The position numbers and the translations under genes were made by a program. A DNA stretch of 64,000 bases from Symsagittifera roscoffensis. Its lineage: Eukaryota; Xenacoelomorpha; Acoela; Convolutidae. Shown here in pieces: positions 1 through 10,853 of this stretch (the first letter of the stretch is position 1; every line of letters starts with the position of its first letter). Location of the stretch: NCBI RefSeq assembly GCF_963678635.1, contig NC_087070.1, positions 42,165,831-42,229,830 on the forward strand, read 5' to 3'. The notes beneath the pieces were generated by a model. The model was not told the origin of the DNA. It was given only the letters and a program-made list of their open reading frames with translations, and made no database searches.

Positions 1-3000
1 TCCAACAAGTCACGGAGTTTTCCCATGACGTCCGGCGCCACGTTCACCGTCTTATTCAATAAAGCGATGCTGTTTATACCCAGCCTGGTCAGTTCTTGCT
101 GTACCAAGTTGGATCGGACTAGCAGATCCAACGGAACGGGTTCGCCTCTGGCTAAAAGCTTTATCTCCGCAGCCGTCTCCACTGGAAGGTCAGGGTGTCC
201 AGGTATAGGATGTCCTGATTTGTCTAACCACCTAGTAAGTGGCAGCTCATCATAGGTTTCTTTGTCCAGAAAGGAAAACCCGTCTTTGATCTCTGATTGG
301 TTAACTTGCTTCTCTTCGAGGCGCTCATAAAATTCTGTCTTTTTGCTGAGGCTATCTGCGTTCTGGTGCTTGTCACGGGTACGGTGCTCTATGATCATGT
401 GGTATCCATCCAAGCGCACGATCCAACGACCAATGTAGCTCTGGTCCATCGAATAGGTTTTCAGCCAGGCAAGGGCACGATTGTCCACACGCAACTTGAA
501 GGGAGCACTCCCCAAGTAGGCCCTGTACTTTTCCACAAACGTGATCACAGCAAACATCTCCGCTTTTGGTGCGCCGTACTTCATCTCAGTGTCACTCAGG
601 ACTTTACTTCCATAAGCTATCGGACGAAGAACCGTTCTCCCGTTCCACTCCTGCTCTTGGTGAAGTATGCCTGATATCGCAACCACTGATGCATCCGTGT
701 CCAGCACGAACATCCCCTTCTCCGTTGGCATGCCGAGGACCGGTGCCTCGCAAAGTTCGCGTTTGATGTTTTCAAATGAGACTTGTGCCTCATCAGTCCA
801 GGTGAACTTTTTGCCCTTATTTCTCATCAACTTCTGCATGGGGTATATTTTGTCAGCATACCCCTTGATGAACTCGCGATAATAATTGGCGAATCCCAGA
901 AAACTCATCAACTGTGTATCTGTTTTAGGTGCCTTCCAGGTCAGCACCGCTTCAACCGCTTCGGGATCTGGTCTCACTCCATGTTTGTCAACCAGGCGGC
1001 CCAGATACTTTATGGAATCTTTGAGGATTTCGCACTTAGAGGGTTTGCATTTCAGACCCGCCTGCTTCATGCAAGAAAACACCTCTTCCAACCTTTCGAT
1101 GTGGTCTTCCAAGGTTGGTGTCGCGATCACTACATCATCGACATAACACATGATGAGATTCCCATACTTCTTAGTAACGCTCGTGAGTGCCTGAGCCATC
1201 AGTCGCTGGAATGTGGCTGTCGCGTTGCACAATCCGAATGGCATCCTCTTCCACTGGAACAGTCCCAGCTCACAAGCGAAACCTGTTTTCTCTCGATCTT
1301 GCTTTCTGAGCGGCACTTGCCAGAATGCTGAGCCCAAATCCAACGTTGTGAAGAACTTGGCGTCTCCCAGCTTGGATAGGCTCTCATCGATGCGGGGAAT
1401 CGGATATGCGTCCTTTATAGTCACTGCGTTCAGATAACGGAAATCGCAACAAAATCTGAGTTGTCCCCCTTTCTTTTTTGCCATGACCACGCCACAAGCC
1501 CATGGGGACTTCGACGGCTCGATCATGTCGTACTCCATTAACATCTCGATTTCCTTCCTACACGCTTCTGACTTGTTTGGGGTCATTCTTCTCGCCCCTT
1601 CCCTATGAGGTACCGAGCCCTCTTCTATCTCAATCTCGTGCTCTACAAAATTGCAACAACCTATGTCGGCCTTATGTTTCGAAAAAACGTCTGCGTTCCG
1701 ATTTAGCACCGCCCTGAGCGAATCTAGTTCCTTGTCGGATATTTTACCCTTCAGATGCTCTATCTCAGGTAGGACAGGCCTATTCGCTGCTAACTCTGCT
1801 TCCGTCGGTCTCTCAGGAAAGTTGGAACAACTAGACAGCCCATCATCTGTTTCCGACTTCATTGAAAACAATTTCCTAGAAGATTTCAATTCAATTACTC
1901 TTTTCATTATACATTCTTGGTTCGCATGTAATGGACACTTAGTTACATCAAACTTCTTCAAGTTCTCCACACTCAGAAAGTCTGTGTTCAGAGGCAAAGC
2001 GTAGCCAAGTTTCTTTCCCCTCTGTATTGTCACTGTTGTTGCCTCTGTGTTCAATAACACACTCATACACAGTCCGCTCTGAGTGAGCGAGAAGCTTCTT
2101 CCTAAAATAGCCGAGCTTTTACTGTTTGGATTTGGTACCAGACACACCTGTCTGTCATTGCTGAGTTCATTCAAGTTCCTCATCCTAAACGTTGCTATTA
2201 CGGCTTGGTTCGGTTTTAATCTAACTTTTCGATCCAGAAAAATCGGCACCTTGGCCTGATTAATTAAGATCTTATTAAGGGGTCTTTTCTCATACTTTCT
2301 TTCAGGATCCCTGATCCTAATCAATCCGTCATTGAGATCTATCGTGACGTCAAAGTTGCGAACGAAATCCCTTCCTAGGATGAACTGGTCGGATTCGTCC
2401 AAATTCTCTACTACTAGGAAGCTCATCCAAAGATGTCTCCCTCCGAGCTGCAGTGAGATGATCGGGGTTCGCCCGGTGACATAGATCGCTCCCTGATTGG
2501 CAGCTGCCAACCTGATGTTTGTCGGTATGAGATCCGACCTCTCAAAACCCATGTCGGTCCAAGTTTTGACTGGCATGACACTGACTACTGCTCCCGTGTC
2601 TAGCAGTCCCTTTACTGAAAGCTGTCTGCCTTGCACGTCCAGAACGTGTGCGGCCAGATCTGCCTCGCAACCAATATGCACAGCATCTTGCTCGAGCATC
2701 GCGTTGTGTCCGATTCGTCTGACCTTCAGTTCCTCTTGACCAATGTATATCCGGCCAACCTGATCGTTCGCATCAGTTATGTGAGCTTTCGTGTAGATAT
2801 TGATGCCATCCACGTTCATCAGAATCGGGTAAGGGCCATGGACATCGATATAATGTCCGTCCACTTTCATCAGCCTCGGACCTCCCGTTGTGAGCAGCGC
2901 TCGCACTGCCCTGGAGTCCAGTTTGGGATCCTTCTCCTTCAGGTAGTCGGCATAGATGTCCAGGTGGACCAGTGTAATCTCGGATGGCTCGCTCAGGTTC

Positions 3001-5906
3001 TTGACCACCTGGTGCCCTGCGACTGAGATGATAGACATTATTTTGGTCCCTGCCTTCGTCATGCCGAAAGTCTTGCCAGATATAACGTTCAGTTTTAGTC
3101 CCTGTTTCTTGGGCTCTTTTTCATCTTCTGCTCTTGTCGTCTTACTCAGGACATTAAGACTTTCCCGAAGATCTGTGCTCTCCAGCTCCGACCTTACCCA
3201 TTGCTCCACTTCTTTCGTGGCAAGGTCCTGTTTGACATTCTGCAGCGCTGTCCTTGCCGCCAGGCCGTAATCCACCTTGAGTGGACTAGACGACTCTGCT
3301 TCGAGGTTCGAGGCTACCACCTCGTCAGGCCATGTCTTAACCTTTTTGGTCGCAAAGGTGCTCGGTGTCGTTTCCTTTCTCCGAGATTCAGCCTCGTTCA
3401 TCAGACGTGCTCGACTGGCCTTGACACCCGAAAGCGCCTCTTCGTGGCGGGGATGTTTCGCGTCCGCTACTGCGTCCCAAAATTGAGTACAATCCGACTT
3501 GAAGTGTCCCTCCAAATTACAGAAGAAACACCTCGGACCATATTTCATGATGAGCCCTCTCACGTACTCTTCATGATCCTCGTCGGTCGCGTCAGCGTCC
3601 TCGAGAAAGTAGCCTATGGCCTTCATGTTCTGTTTGTATGCAGAACACGCAGAAACGTGATGGTCCATCGAACCACAATTCGCACACGACCTCCTCTTGT
3701 CCATGTCATCGCGAGGTTTGTACCAACTGGAATTCGCACCAGTGTTTGTCCCGCTATAGTTGCCATAATTGCTGTAACGGTTTTGCGCCCTCGGTTTTAT
3801 CAGTAAATACTCGCGTGACTTCATACGCAAGTCGTCGGGCGTGGGTACCTGGTCAAGCGACAGGGTGAAGTGAGTGGCCAACATCGTCTTCAACTCCTCA
3901 CTCCTTACACCATCCATGAACTTCGAAGCGATCGCCAAGTTTCGTTCGGATATTCTCTCATCCGGGTTGCTCCTCCTCCTGAGCAATTCAAGGTCGTCCA
4001 AGAATTTATCTATTGATTCTTCATCTCTCTGACGCCTCTTCTCGAACTTCACCATGGCCTGGTGCCCTTGTACTCCAGAGCCGAAACGATTCAGCAGGAT
4101 GTCGAATATCTTGCGAGCGCTATCCCTCTCATTGGCTCTTTTCGCCATTACACAATTTAGTGCAGTACCCTCCAAGTTGCTCGTCAGCGCGCTGCACTCT
4201 TGTTTCTTGGAGAGATTCTCTTCCTCAAAGTGTAACTTCATCACCTCTATCCAAGTATCAATGCAGCCGTCCGACTCGTCTTTATATGACTTTGGCTTTT
4301 TCAGTGTTCTTCTTGACCTCTCTCCTCTCTCGGTTGACTTCGAGAGCTTGGTGATGAATGTTTCAAGAGATCTGTTCAGAGGCTCAAACATCGAGGCATA
4401 CATCGTTGTGTCTTGTGAGACTGTAGTCAGATCTGGTACTGAACTGACTTGTGGCACGGTTGGCAATCTTGTCTCCGGGGTGGCATCTGCCTCCGGTGGG
4501 ACTGGATTTGTCCAGCCAGGCCTCTGCGGGGCTGCCCTTGGCCGCTCCTTGTTTCTATGTTCGTAGTTCGTTCTCGAGCCTTGCTGGGCTCTGGCACTGT
4601 TGCCCGTACCATCTCCAACATTCGCATGGCGTGAGCGCTCCCTTGAGTTGGAATGCTCCTGCCAACTATTCCCATTCAGGATCGCGTCAAGCTTGCGCAT
4701 CATCAAGTCAGATTTGGCGTCCAACCTCCTTTCCAGGCCAGTCATCGTTTGGGCGTAGGTATTATCATGATCATTCAACAATCGCTCGATCTCTCTTGTC
4801 ATCCTAGCCTCTCTTTCCTCTGACTCTTTGTTTGCCTGTGCCAGGCTCTCGGCCAGGCATTGATCGGTGTCACGAATCAATCGAGCCTGATCAAACCTCG
4901 CCTGCGACTTCACGTGCGTTAGCTCATCTTTCAAATTCTCTCGACCATGGTGAGCTCTCTCGTCAACTTGATCTATCCTCTTAGTCATGTCTCGCCTCAA
5001 TTCATCCAGGCCATTCATCACACCAGCGAACATATCACTTATGTCACCAGCTGCCCCCAATGGCGGGGTTAGCCCCAGAGAAGACGAGGTCAGCTGCGGC
5101 GGTAGCCTAGTACTTGATGACGCACCGCCCTTTTGCTTGTGCATTGACGTCATCAGTCTGTCGAACGTTGATGATGCTCCCATCGTTATCCCATCTGACA
5201 TAGGCCTGGTCGGCGAGGCAGAAGACGCCTCCCTGCTCATGTCGTTCCTTGGGCACGGTGTGAAGTTCACATCCGGATGGGTTATCTCCGGGTAGCCATC
5301 ACTGGAAGTCAAACCTACAGTTGGTAGTGACGCCATGCGTTCGTCGTACAAGGACTTCCAACTCTTCTTGGCCTTCGAGAACGTCTGCTCTTCACCCGGA
5401 CTCATACTCGACATCATCGCGTTGTTACTCTGTTTGGCCAAGGATGAGTGTGCACTTGTCAGATGTGAAGGTTCCCTTCTCCATTTATAGCTCTTAGTCT
5501 CTGACTTGGACATTCCCCTGTACAACACCTCCTCCCGAGGTTCGACCTCGGAACGCTCCGAGGTCTCCTCTGTCCTCTCGACTTCCTCTCGTTCGAGGAC
5601 CCCGTCTGGCTCAAAGTCGGGTCGAATGAGCGTTCGCTCCCCTTCGTCAAAGGGATCCACCGGCGTTTCGCTCGCAGGCTCGGCCTCGGCGCTCCGCCCT
5701 TGATTGCCATCAAGGTTTTTCTCGCTCCTTAGTCTCATTTCGATCACTGAAAGATCAGGTTGACCTTTAGTCGATTCGTCTTCAGCAAACGCGTCGGAAG
5801 CGCTGCTAAACGAGGTTTGGCTACGCCTAGTTCTAAATTTCCGCGTGCTTCCCTTGCTTAGCCTGGGAATTTTAGTAGTCGATCCTAACGAGTCCCTGCG
5901 CTGCAT
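1..5906 (-). CDS. Ty3/gypsy Gag-Pol polyprotein, C terminus beyond the left edge
   Basis: Retrotransposon polyprotein: Gag packages the RNA, and protease, reverse transcriptase and RNase H copy it. Read on the minus strand from the ATG at 5906-5904, I saw no stop down to base 1 (about 1968 codons); an in-frame TAG lies a short way upstream of the ATG. In order: a charged N terminus; a coiled-coil-like stretch near residues 330-420; capsid-like sequence; two CCHC zinc knuckles at residues 741-754 (3686-3645) and 793-806 (3530-3489); an aspartic protease with LLDTGA (Asp at residue 1103, base 2600) and a later ILGRDF flap-type motif; an RT finger/palm with the catalytic YVDD at residues 1588-1591 (1145-1134); then RNase H (LDTDAS) toward the edge. 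YVDD, DTGA and both knuckles fall in the same frame as the ATG. Integrase is not in the window. The frame is far more GC-rich than the host DNA. Two knuckles plus a fused Gag-Pol frame suggest a young, possibly complete copy. Confidence 0.9.
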   Translation of the reverse strand, partial: MQRRDSLGSTTKIPRLSKGSTRKFRTRRSQTSFSSASDAFAEDESTKGQPDLSVIEMRLRSEKNLDGNQGRSAEAEPASETPVDPFDEGERTLIRPDFEPDGVLEREEVERTEETSERSEVEPREEVLYRGMSKSETKSYKWRREPSHLTSAHSSLAKQSNNAMMSSMSPGEEQTFSKAKKSWKSLYDERMASLPTVGLTSSDGYPEITHPDVNFTPCPRNDMSREASSASPTRPMSDGITMGASSTFDRLMTSMHKQKGGASSSTRLPPQLTSSSLGLTPPLGAAGDISDMFAGVMNGLDELRRDMTKRIDQVDERAHHGRENLKDELTHVKSQARFDQARLIRDTDQCLAESLAQANKESEEREARMTREIERLLNDHDNTYAQTMTGLERRLDAKSDLMMRKLDAILNGNSWQEHSNSRERSRHANVGDGTGNSARAQQGSRTNYEHRNKERPRAAPQRPGWTNPVPPEADATPETRLPTVPQVSSVPDLTTVSQDTTMYASMFEPLNRSLETFITKLSKSTERGERSRRTLKKPKSYKDESDGCIDTWIEVMKLHFEEENLSKKQECSALTSNLEGTALNCVMAKRANERDSARKIFDILLNRFGSGVQGHQAMVKFEKRRQRDEESIDKFLDDLELLRRRSNPDERISERNLAIASKFMDGVRSEELKTMLATHFTLSLDQVPTPDDLRMKSREYLLIKPRAQNRYSNYGNYSGTNTGANSSWYKPRDDMDKRRSCANCGSMDHHVSACSAYKQNMKAIGYFLEDADATDEDHEEYVRGLIMKYGPRCFFCNLEGHFKSDCTQFWDAVADAKHPRHEEALSGVKASRARLMNEAESRRKETTPSTFATKKVKTWPDEVVASNLEAESSSPLKVDYGLAARTALQNVKQDLATKEVEQWVRSELESTDLRESLNVLSKTTRAEDEKEPKKQGLKLNVISGKTFGMTKAGTKIMSIISVAGHQVVKNLSEPSEITLVHLDIYADYLKEKDPKLDSRAVRALLTTGGPRLMKVDGHYIDVHGPYPILMNVDGINIYTKAHITDANDQVGRIYIGQEELKVRRIGHNAMLEQDAVHIGCEADLAAHVLDVQGRQLSVKGLLDTGAVVSVMPVKTWTDMGFERSDLIPTNIRLAAANQGAIYVTGRTPIISLQLGGRHLWMSFLVVENLDESDQFILGRDFVRNFDVTIDLNDGLIRIRDPERKYEKRPLNKILINQAKVPIFLDRKVRLKPNQAVIATFRMRNLNELSNDRQVCLVPNPNSKSSAILGRSFSLTQSGLCMSVLLNTEATTVTIQRGKKLGYALPLNTDFLSVENLKKFDVTKCPLHANQECIMKRVIELKSSRKLFSMKSETDDGLSSCSNFPERPTEAELAANRPVLPEIEHLKGKISDKELDSLRAVLNRNADVFSKHKADIGCCNFVEHEIEIEEGSVPHREGARRMTPNKSEACRKEIEMLMEYDMIEPSKSPWACGVVMAKKKGGQLRFCCDFRYLNAVTIKDAYPIPRIDESLSKLGDAKFFTTLDLGSAFWQVPLRKQDREKTGFACELGLFQWKRMPFGLCNATATFQRLMAQALTSVTKKYGNLIMCYVDDVVIATPTLEDHIERLEEVFSCMKQAGLKCKPSKCEILKDSIKYLGRLVDKHGVRPDPEAVEAVLTWKAPKTDTQLMSFLGFANYYREFIKGYADKIYPMQKLMRNKGKKFTWTDEAQVSFENIKRELCEAPVLGMPTEKGMFVLDTDASVVAISGILHQEQEWNGRTVLRPIAYGSKVLSDTEMKYGAPKAEMFAVITFVEKYRAYLGSAPFKLRVDNRALAWLKTYSMDQSYIGRWIVRLDGYHMIIEHRTRDKHQNADSLSKKTEFYERLEEKQVNQSEIKDGFSFLDKETYDELPLTRWLDKSGHPIPGHPDLPVETAAEIKLLARGEPVPLDLLVRSNLVQQELTRLGINSIALLNKTVNVAPDVMGKLRDLL

Positions 5907-6336
5907 AGTTTTGTACAAAATGAAAGTATTCGTAATTTGATGGCAATGCAAACGTACCACGAACAAGATCTAGTTAAATCACTTAACGCTGCCTACTCGA
6001 TTCCGTCAGTATCAAAATGTCTCTTAGATCTCTCACGACTAAATTAGTGACTCAGCTAAAGTTACACACAGGGTCTACCCAGTATTGATATAATGCTAAC
6101 TCAACCCGGTTGTATAGTATAACAGTATCACTAAGTTTCCACAAGATATAATCGACACACAAAACACAATCGATAATCAGATAAGAATATCCTACAGGTG
6201 ACAGCGACCTTTTGTCAGTATCAATTTATCGCCACACAATTTATCAAGTCACTGCTTTGTTAAAATTAAACAATCTTCGATAAAAAGCAGTGATGATTCA
6301 GAAATAGATAAATAAAACTTAGTCTTAAAGAAAAAG
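5907..6336. other. Untranslated leader upstream of the first gypsy element
   Basis: Between the Gag start and the 186-bp tandem repeat there is no convincing gene. The sequence should be the element's 5' leader, with a primer-binding site and the edge of the 5' LTR somewhere to the right, because the element is transcribed leftward. I could not fix a primer-binding site or LTR edge: the partner LTR lies outside the window. The string gtcagtatcaa occurs twice (about 6006 and 6216). Confidence 0.4.
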
Positions 6337-6690
6337 ACTTCCCCCAATCGGAACGATCCGAAAGAACGAAGCCCAGGACACAGTCTTCTCAAGTGGGTGT
6401 GTATTTGCCTAATACACCCACCGAGGTCTTCTTTTAGGTGTCCTGCGATTGCCCGAGCTGTCCTACTAAGTAGCTCAAGGCAACCTCTTGGTCGAAAATT
6501 CGTCAAATCTATGAAAAAGCTCTCCCACACTCGGACTGCTCCAAGTGCACGAGAGTAGGGAACAATTCTTCTTCTCAAGTGGGTGTGTATTTGCTTAATA
6601 CACCCACCGAGGTCTTCCTTTATTTGTTCCCGGATTGCCCGAACTTTCCTATTAAGTAGCTCAAGGCAACCACTCAACCAAAATCACAAT
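6337..6690. repeat. Two-copy tandem repeat, 186-bp period, with a hairpin in each unit
   Basis: The string ctcaagtgggtgtgtatttg starts at 6388 and again at 6574, exactly 186 bases apart, and similarity extends over most of each unit (both carry aatacacccaccgaggtctt and aagtagctcaaggcaacc). In each copy GTGGGTGTGTATT faces AATACACCCAC across a five-base loop, giving a stem of about 11 pairs with a two-base bulge. An open minus-strand frame of 142 codons (6249-6677) spans both copies but looks like a by-product of the repeat. Confidence 0.7.
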
Positions 6691-6874
6691 CAAAAAAAAA
6701 TTTTGTTCGGGTACTTCTAATACACCCAATATAGAATCCAAAGTTGATCACGAATTTCCGGGTCAGAATGGATTCTTATGATCCTGATAAGCACGCCTAA
6801 TATCCTAATATGATCCTAATTAAATGGATATTTTCCGTTTCCCAAATTGCCACAGAAGGTTTACTCAAGTCTCT

Positions 6875-9850
6875 TACAAGGAGGGTCGCTAGAAGGTTTA
6901 AGACACTCCGGAGGGTTACCTCGGAGGGTACCTCAATCACTCAAGTTACTTAGGAGGGTATCTTAATCACCCAAGTTACTTCGGAGGGTCCCCTTAAATT
7001 TACTAAGGAGGGTCAATAAGATGCTTAATACGCTCCGGAGGGTCACTTCGGAGGGTACCTCCAAAATTTTCAAATTTTCTGATCTCACTTGGAAGGTTCT
7101 CCTACTAGCTTCAAAAAGCGTCAAAATAAGCTAAGGGTTCTAGGGGGAGCTGTTTCAACTTCTTAGGGTGATCTCGTGGAAATTTTCCACTAAGGAGGGT
7201 TGCTAAAGGGTTTAGCTGACTCCGGAGGGTCACTTCGGAGGGTTCCCCCTAAAATCAAGAAAAAGGGTTAAATCACCGCAGTAAAGCCTCTGAAAGCGGT
7301 CTACCTGACTTAAGACTAGGTTGGCTGACACGGTCAACCTTCCCAGTTGAATAAAAAGATGTTTTGATAAAATTTTCTGCCGCTCGGAGGGTTGCCCGTT
7401 ACTTGGACCCTCCGAACCAACAAATTCTAAAAAATTTTTCTTTTCCGAAATAATCAACCCAAAAACGGTTGCGATTCGGAAAAGTGGTCAAAAACGTCGA
7501 CTTATGGTACCAAAATTATCCCGATCGGATAACTAGTCTTTGAGAAATCGCCAAAAACGCGTTCGTCAAAATGGCCTTTTTCACCACCTGTGTAGGATCT
7601 GAAAGACTTTTTTCGCAATTCCGGTCGAAAGTGCCTAAAAATACTTGAAATGAGCGTAGTAGCCCTGTACGGCACTGGAATAATGCAAAAAACCGGACCA
7701 AAATTGGTTTAGAAACAAAAATTTGGCCAAAAACTATCAAATTTGGACCCTCCGATTCCTTCCTTTTCCAAACCTTAAGTCGTTAGCTCTATCCACGGAG
7801 CTACTCGGAGGGTTATCCAAAAATTTCTCTAGTAACCGAGCACGTTATGCTAGCACGCTCCTAACGCAAAAAATTTTATTGCTCTAACTCTAAAAACTCA
7901 AAAAATCGATCCCCAAAACAGATTGACAAAATACAGAAAATTATCAAAATTTTGGTCGAAAAATTCTCGTTTTCCTAACTTCTACTGAATCTTTGCTCAC
8001 GCGGTTTCTTTAATAAAGGGGATCGAACTACGTGGCTACTCTCTATATAAAAGCTTTTTGCCTATCGGAAAAGCTCGGATATCCGAAAATTTGGGGGTCT
8101 ACAGTTTGGTCGAAAATTGGTAATTTTCGACAAAAAATGGGTGTTTCTTGGGTCTAAATAGGAGATAAGTAATATATAGTAAGGACAATAATCTATAAAT
8201 AGTCGTTAATAAATAGTACTATACCCTCCTTTGCACCAAAATATTCGAATTAAGACCCTTAACTCGGAAATTTGTAATCGATGGAGGGTACAATCGGACC
8301 GCGCCAATCGTGCCCCCCACCACTTAAGTTTTAAGGAAATAGTACCCGAACGATACTAAAATTGCTTCAACGATACCCAACAGTCGTTGCGGATGTTGTC
8401 CTTGATGTCCCTGTTGAGTGTGGAACACGTTGATCAGCCTGCCACTCTACCCTCCGGTCACCGGCAAAATCACCATTAACGTGCTTAAACACTCAAATTA
8501 CACTCGAGGGAGGGTACCCAACCCTTCACCAAAACACACAATCTCTCTATCAGAAACGATATAAATCAATCTGAAACAACAACAAATAGGAAGGTCAGAT
8601 CACATCTCGTCCGGAAATAACATATAAACTGTCACTTTATGTTTTTTTACTGTTTTTGGTCTTTTTTGGATTTTTTACTGTTTTTTGTACTTTTTTTGTT
8701 TTTAAATAATTATTTTTGGCTTTTTCTTGGTTATACACTATTTTTTGTTTGGTTTTACGCTTTCTCTTTAATTGTTTTTGGTCCTGGGACCTCAGGACAA
8801 GCGGGCTCTAGATTTCCCACCTAACCCTCCGACCCCCGGAATTTTCGGTGTTAACTAAGTTAAAAAGCTAAATCGTACTAGACGGAGGGGTACGCACCTT
8901 CCCCCTAGTACGAAAACGGTCATTAAGGCCTCTAACTCGGGCATACGCCCGGAGCGGAGGGTACGTCGCTGAAACGCTTGCTGATCATGATGGTTTCATG
9001 CCTTTAACAGGCCCACCCAGGAGCGCCATAAAAACGTCTATGTAACATTCGCCCAAATATCACACAGCGACGGAGCGTAGAAAAAGTACCTATTGACGAC
9101 TGGCAGGCGTCAGTTACCTTAATTCCACTCGTTTTTCACCGTCTCGACCTTGCCAGTTGATTTTCTGGTCTGTCTAGGGCAAAGTAAAAAGTTACTATTT
9201 TTAGGCCATCAGTCAAACGACTTTTGATCAGCTTTCGTTTGCATGCGAACACAACCACATAGCTGAGTCTCGGATCCTCAGACTACGTGATTGTCATTAA
9301 AAACACGGCTCGAACCACCTATTTCTATATGTTTTTGTGTGACAGTTTTATATTAAATCCATTGGAGATGGATTGACCTTTTCCTTTCTCTATCTACTCA
9401 TGCTCTGAAATATTAAATAATAACGGTGTTTAATTCAGATCTAGGACATTACAGCAACTGTTATGGCTAGTTTACACAGTCCCTTCACATATAACAGTCT
9501 CTGGGGGACCAAGCCTCCGCTCCCGTGATTTTCTTGAGACAACACTCTTATCTCCTATATTTCGTGTCCCGGGAGGGTTCCGTGGTATTTCTCTTCCCCC
9601 CACTGAAGCCTCCGTCTCCACAAATATCCGTCACTAAGGTCCTTATCGTGTGTTATTGCCACGATAAGAGGCTCCGTAATTTTCTCGTCTCGGATACAAC
9701 CGTTCGTCACAAAATATGGCGTCGTTCTGATTTTTCTCTATTTTATTCAAAATGGCCGTCTTTTTTCTATTTCTCAGAAATGTTCTCCTTCAAATCGAAA
9801 TTTTAAAAATAAAAATTCCAGAACATTCTGACCCTCCGTCGCAACACTTT
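6875..9850. repeat. LTR/leader-like region studded with the 7-mer GGAGGGT
   Basis: From about 6880 to 9840 the 7-mer GGAGGGT or its complement ACCCTCC occurs about twenty times, most often as cGGAGGGT, densest at 6880-7250 (eleven copies) and thinning to 9830. Some copies follow each other by 12-30 bases. No long open frame or protein motif is visible. The position just upstream of the leftward-transcribed gypsy frame suggests LTR and leader DNA of that element, but the opposite LTR needed to prove it is off the window. A TATATAAAAG string lies at about 8045. Confidence 0.55.
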
Positions 9851-10553
9851 TCTGTTCGTAAGGCCTTTAGTCACTTTTTTTTCCGTCGCGGGAAGGTTAT
9901 ACTGTGTCATCCGGCGGAATGGCACAATTCTAGAGCATGAACTTATCCTTGCTGTCCAAACTATAAAACATTAAACTTCTCTTAGTTATTTATTTCTTGA
10001 GTTAGTTACTGACTGGATTATTTTCCCAACTCTTGAGAGCGCTGATATGTGAGTACGAATTTAAATTCTAGAGTGTGTTTTATGATTGTTATGTTGAGGT
10101 AAGGCGAGTTTTAGGTTGATCCATCTGAAATGGATCAAAGTCACACTGTCTAATAAAAAGTAACCTAACGGATTGTTCCAACCCGGTTTTTAACGGCGTT
10201 CATGTATTTTGGGTATCTAGAGACCTAAGTATGGGGACGTTTCTAATTCTAGAGTGGGGGGATATTTTAGTAGTAGCCTTTAAGCTGTAACGGGTCGTAG
10301 TCTCATGTCACAAGCGAACCGAACTGGCTCCGACCGTTCTTGAGGTGGGAAAACACAAGAGATAGTGTCCCTGACCCTTGAGCCAGTGGTTATAGGGCCT
10401 ATTTTTCTTAAGCCTCATGTGTGACTGCAGTAGACGAATGTTACATTACAACAATCAGAAAACGTCGTCTTTCATTGCGGGCGAATGTTACAGCTACAGG
10501 CAGCTTATGGAATGGTAACATGGATGAATTTTAAATGCATTTGACTGCCTCGA
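9851..10553. other. Intergenic DNA before the delta-COP gene
   Basis: No gene seen. The string attctagag recurs three times (about 9930, 10065, 10238), the last followed by tggggggata, a purine run of the kind that primes plus-strand synthesis in LTR elements. This may mark an old retroelement end. Confidence 0.3.
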
Positions 10554-10606
10554 ATACGCTGTATGATCATTAACTGTTCTTAACGTTGTATGATCATTAA
10601 CTGTGC
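10554..10606. repeat. Short direct duplication upstream of delta-COP
   Basis: The string tgtatgatcattaactgt occurs twice in a row, separated by a few bases, with a 26-base period. It lies about 250 bases upstream of the start codon of the delta-COP gene. Confidence 0.6.
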
Positions 10607-10853
10607 AATTTTAAGATTTTTTAGTTTGGTTTTATTGGTATACGCTTCATATTAAATCTTGATTAAAATGTTCATTTTTCAATGCGGAAAATGAATTGCG
10701 TTGCAATCGTATTTGAAAGGTGTTTGTCATGCTACAAAATTTCTCAGATATGTCAATTTTCATGCATATCACTGTTATATTGGTAAAGTGACAAACTGTT
10801 TCCTTTCAGATATATGTTCCTCAGAATCTGCTGAGAAGCGTGATTTATAAACC

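Noticed and set aside
25-5703. Many plus-strand open frames of 60-200 codons over the first 5.7 kb
   Set aside because: They are antisense shadows of the long minus-strand Gag-Pol frame, which carries all the recognisable motifs.
8041-8056. TATA box of the first gypsy element
   Set aside because: TATATAAAAG is on the strand opposite to the element's transcription and there is no LTR alignment to support it.
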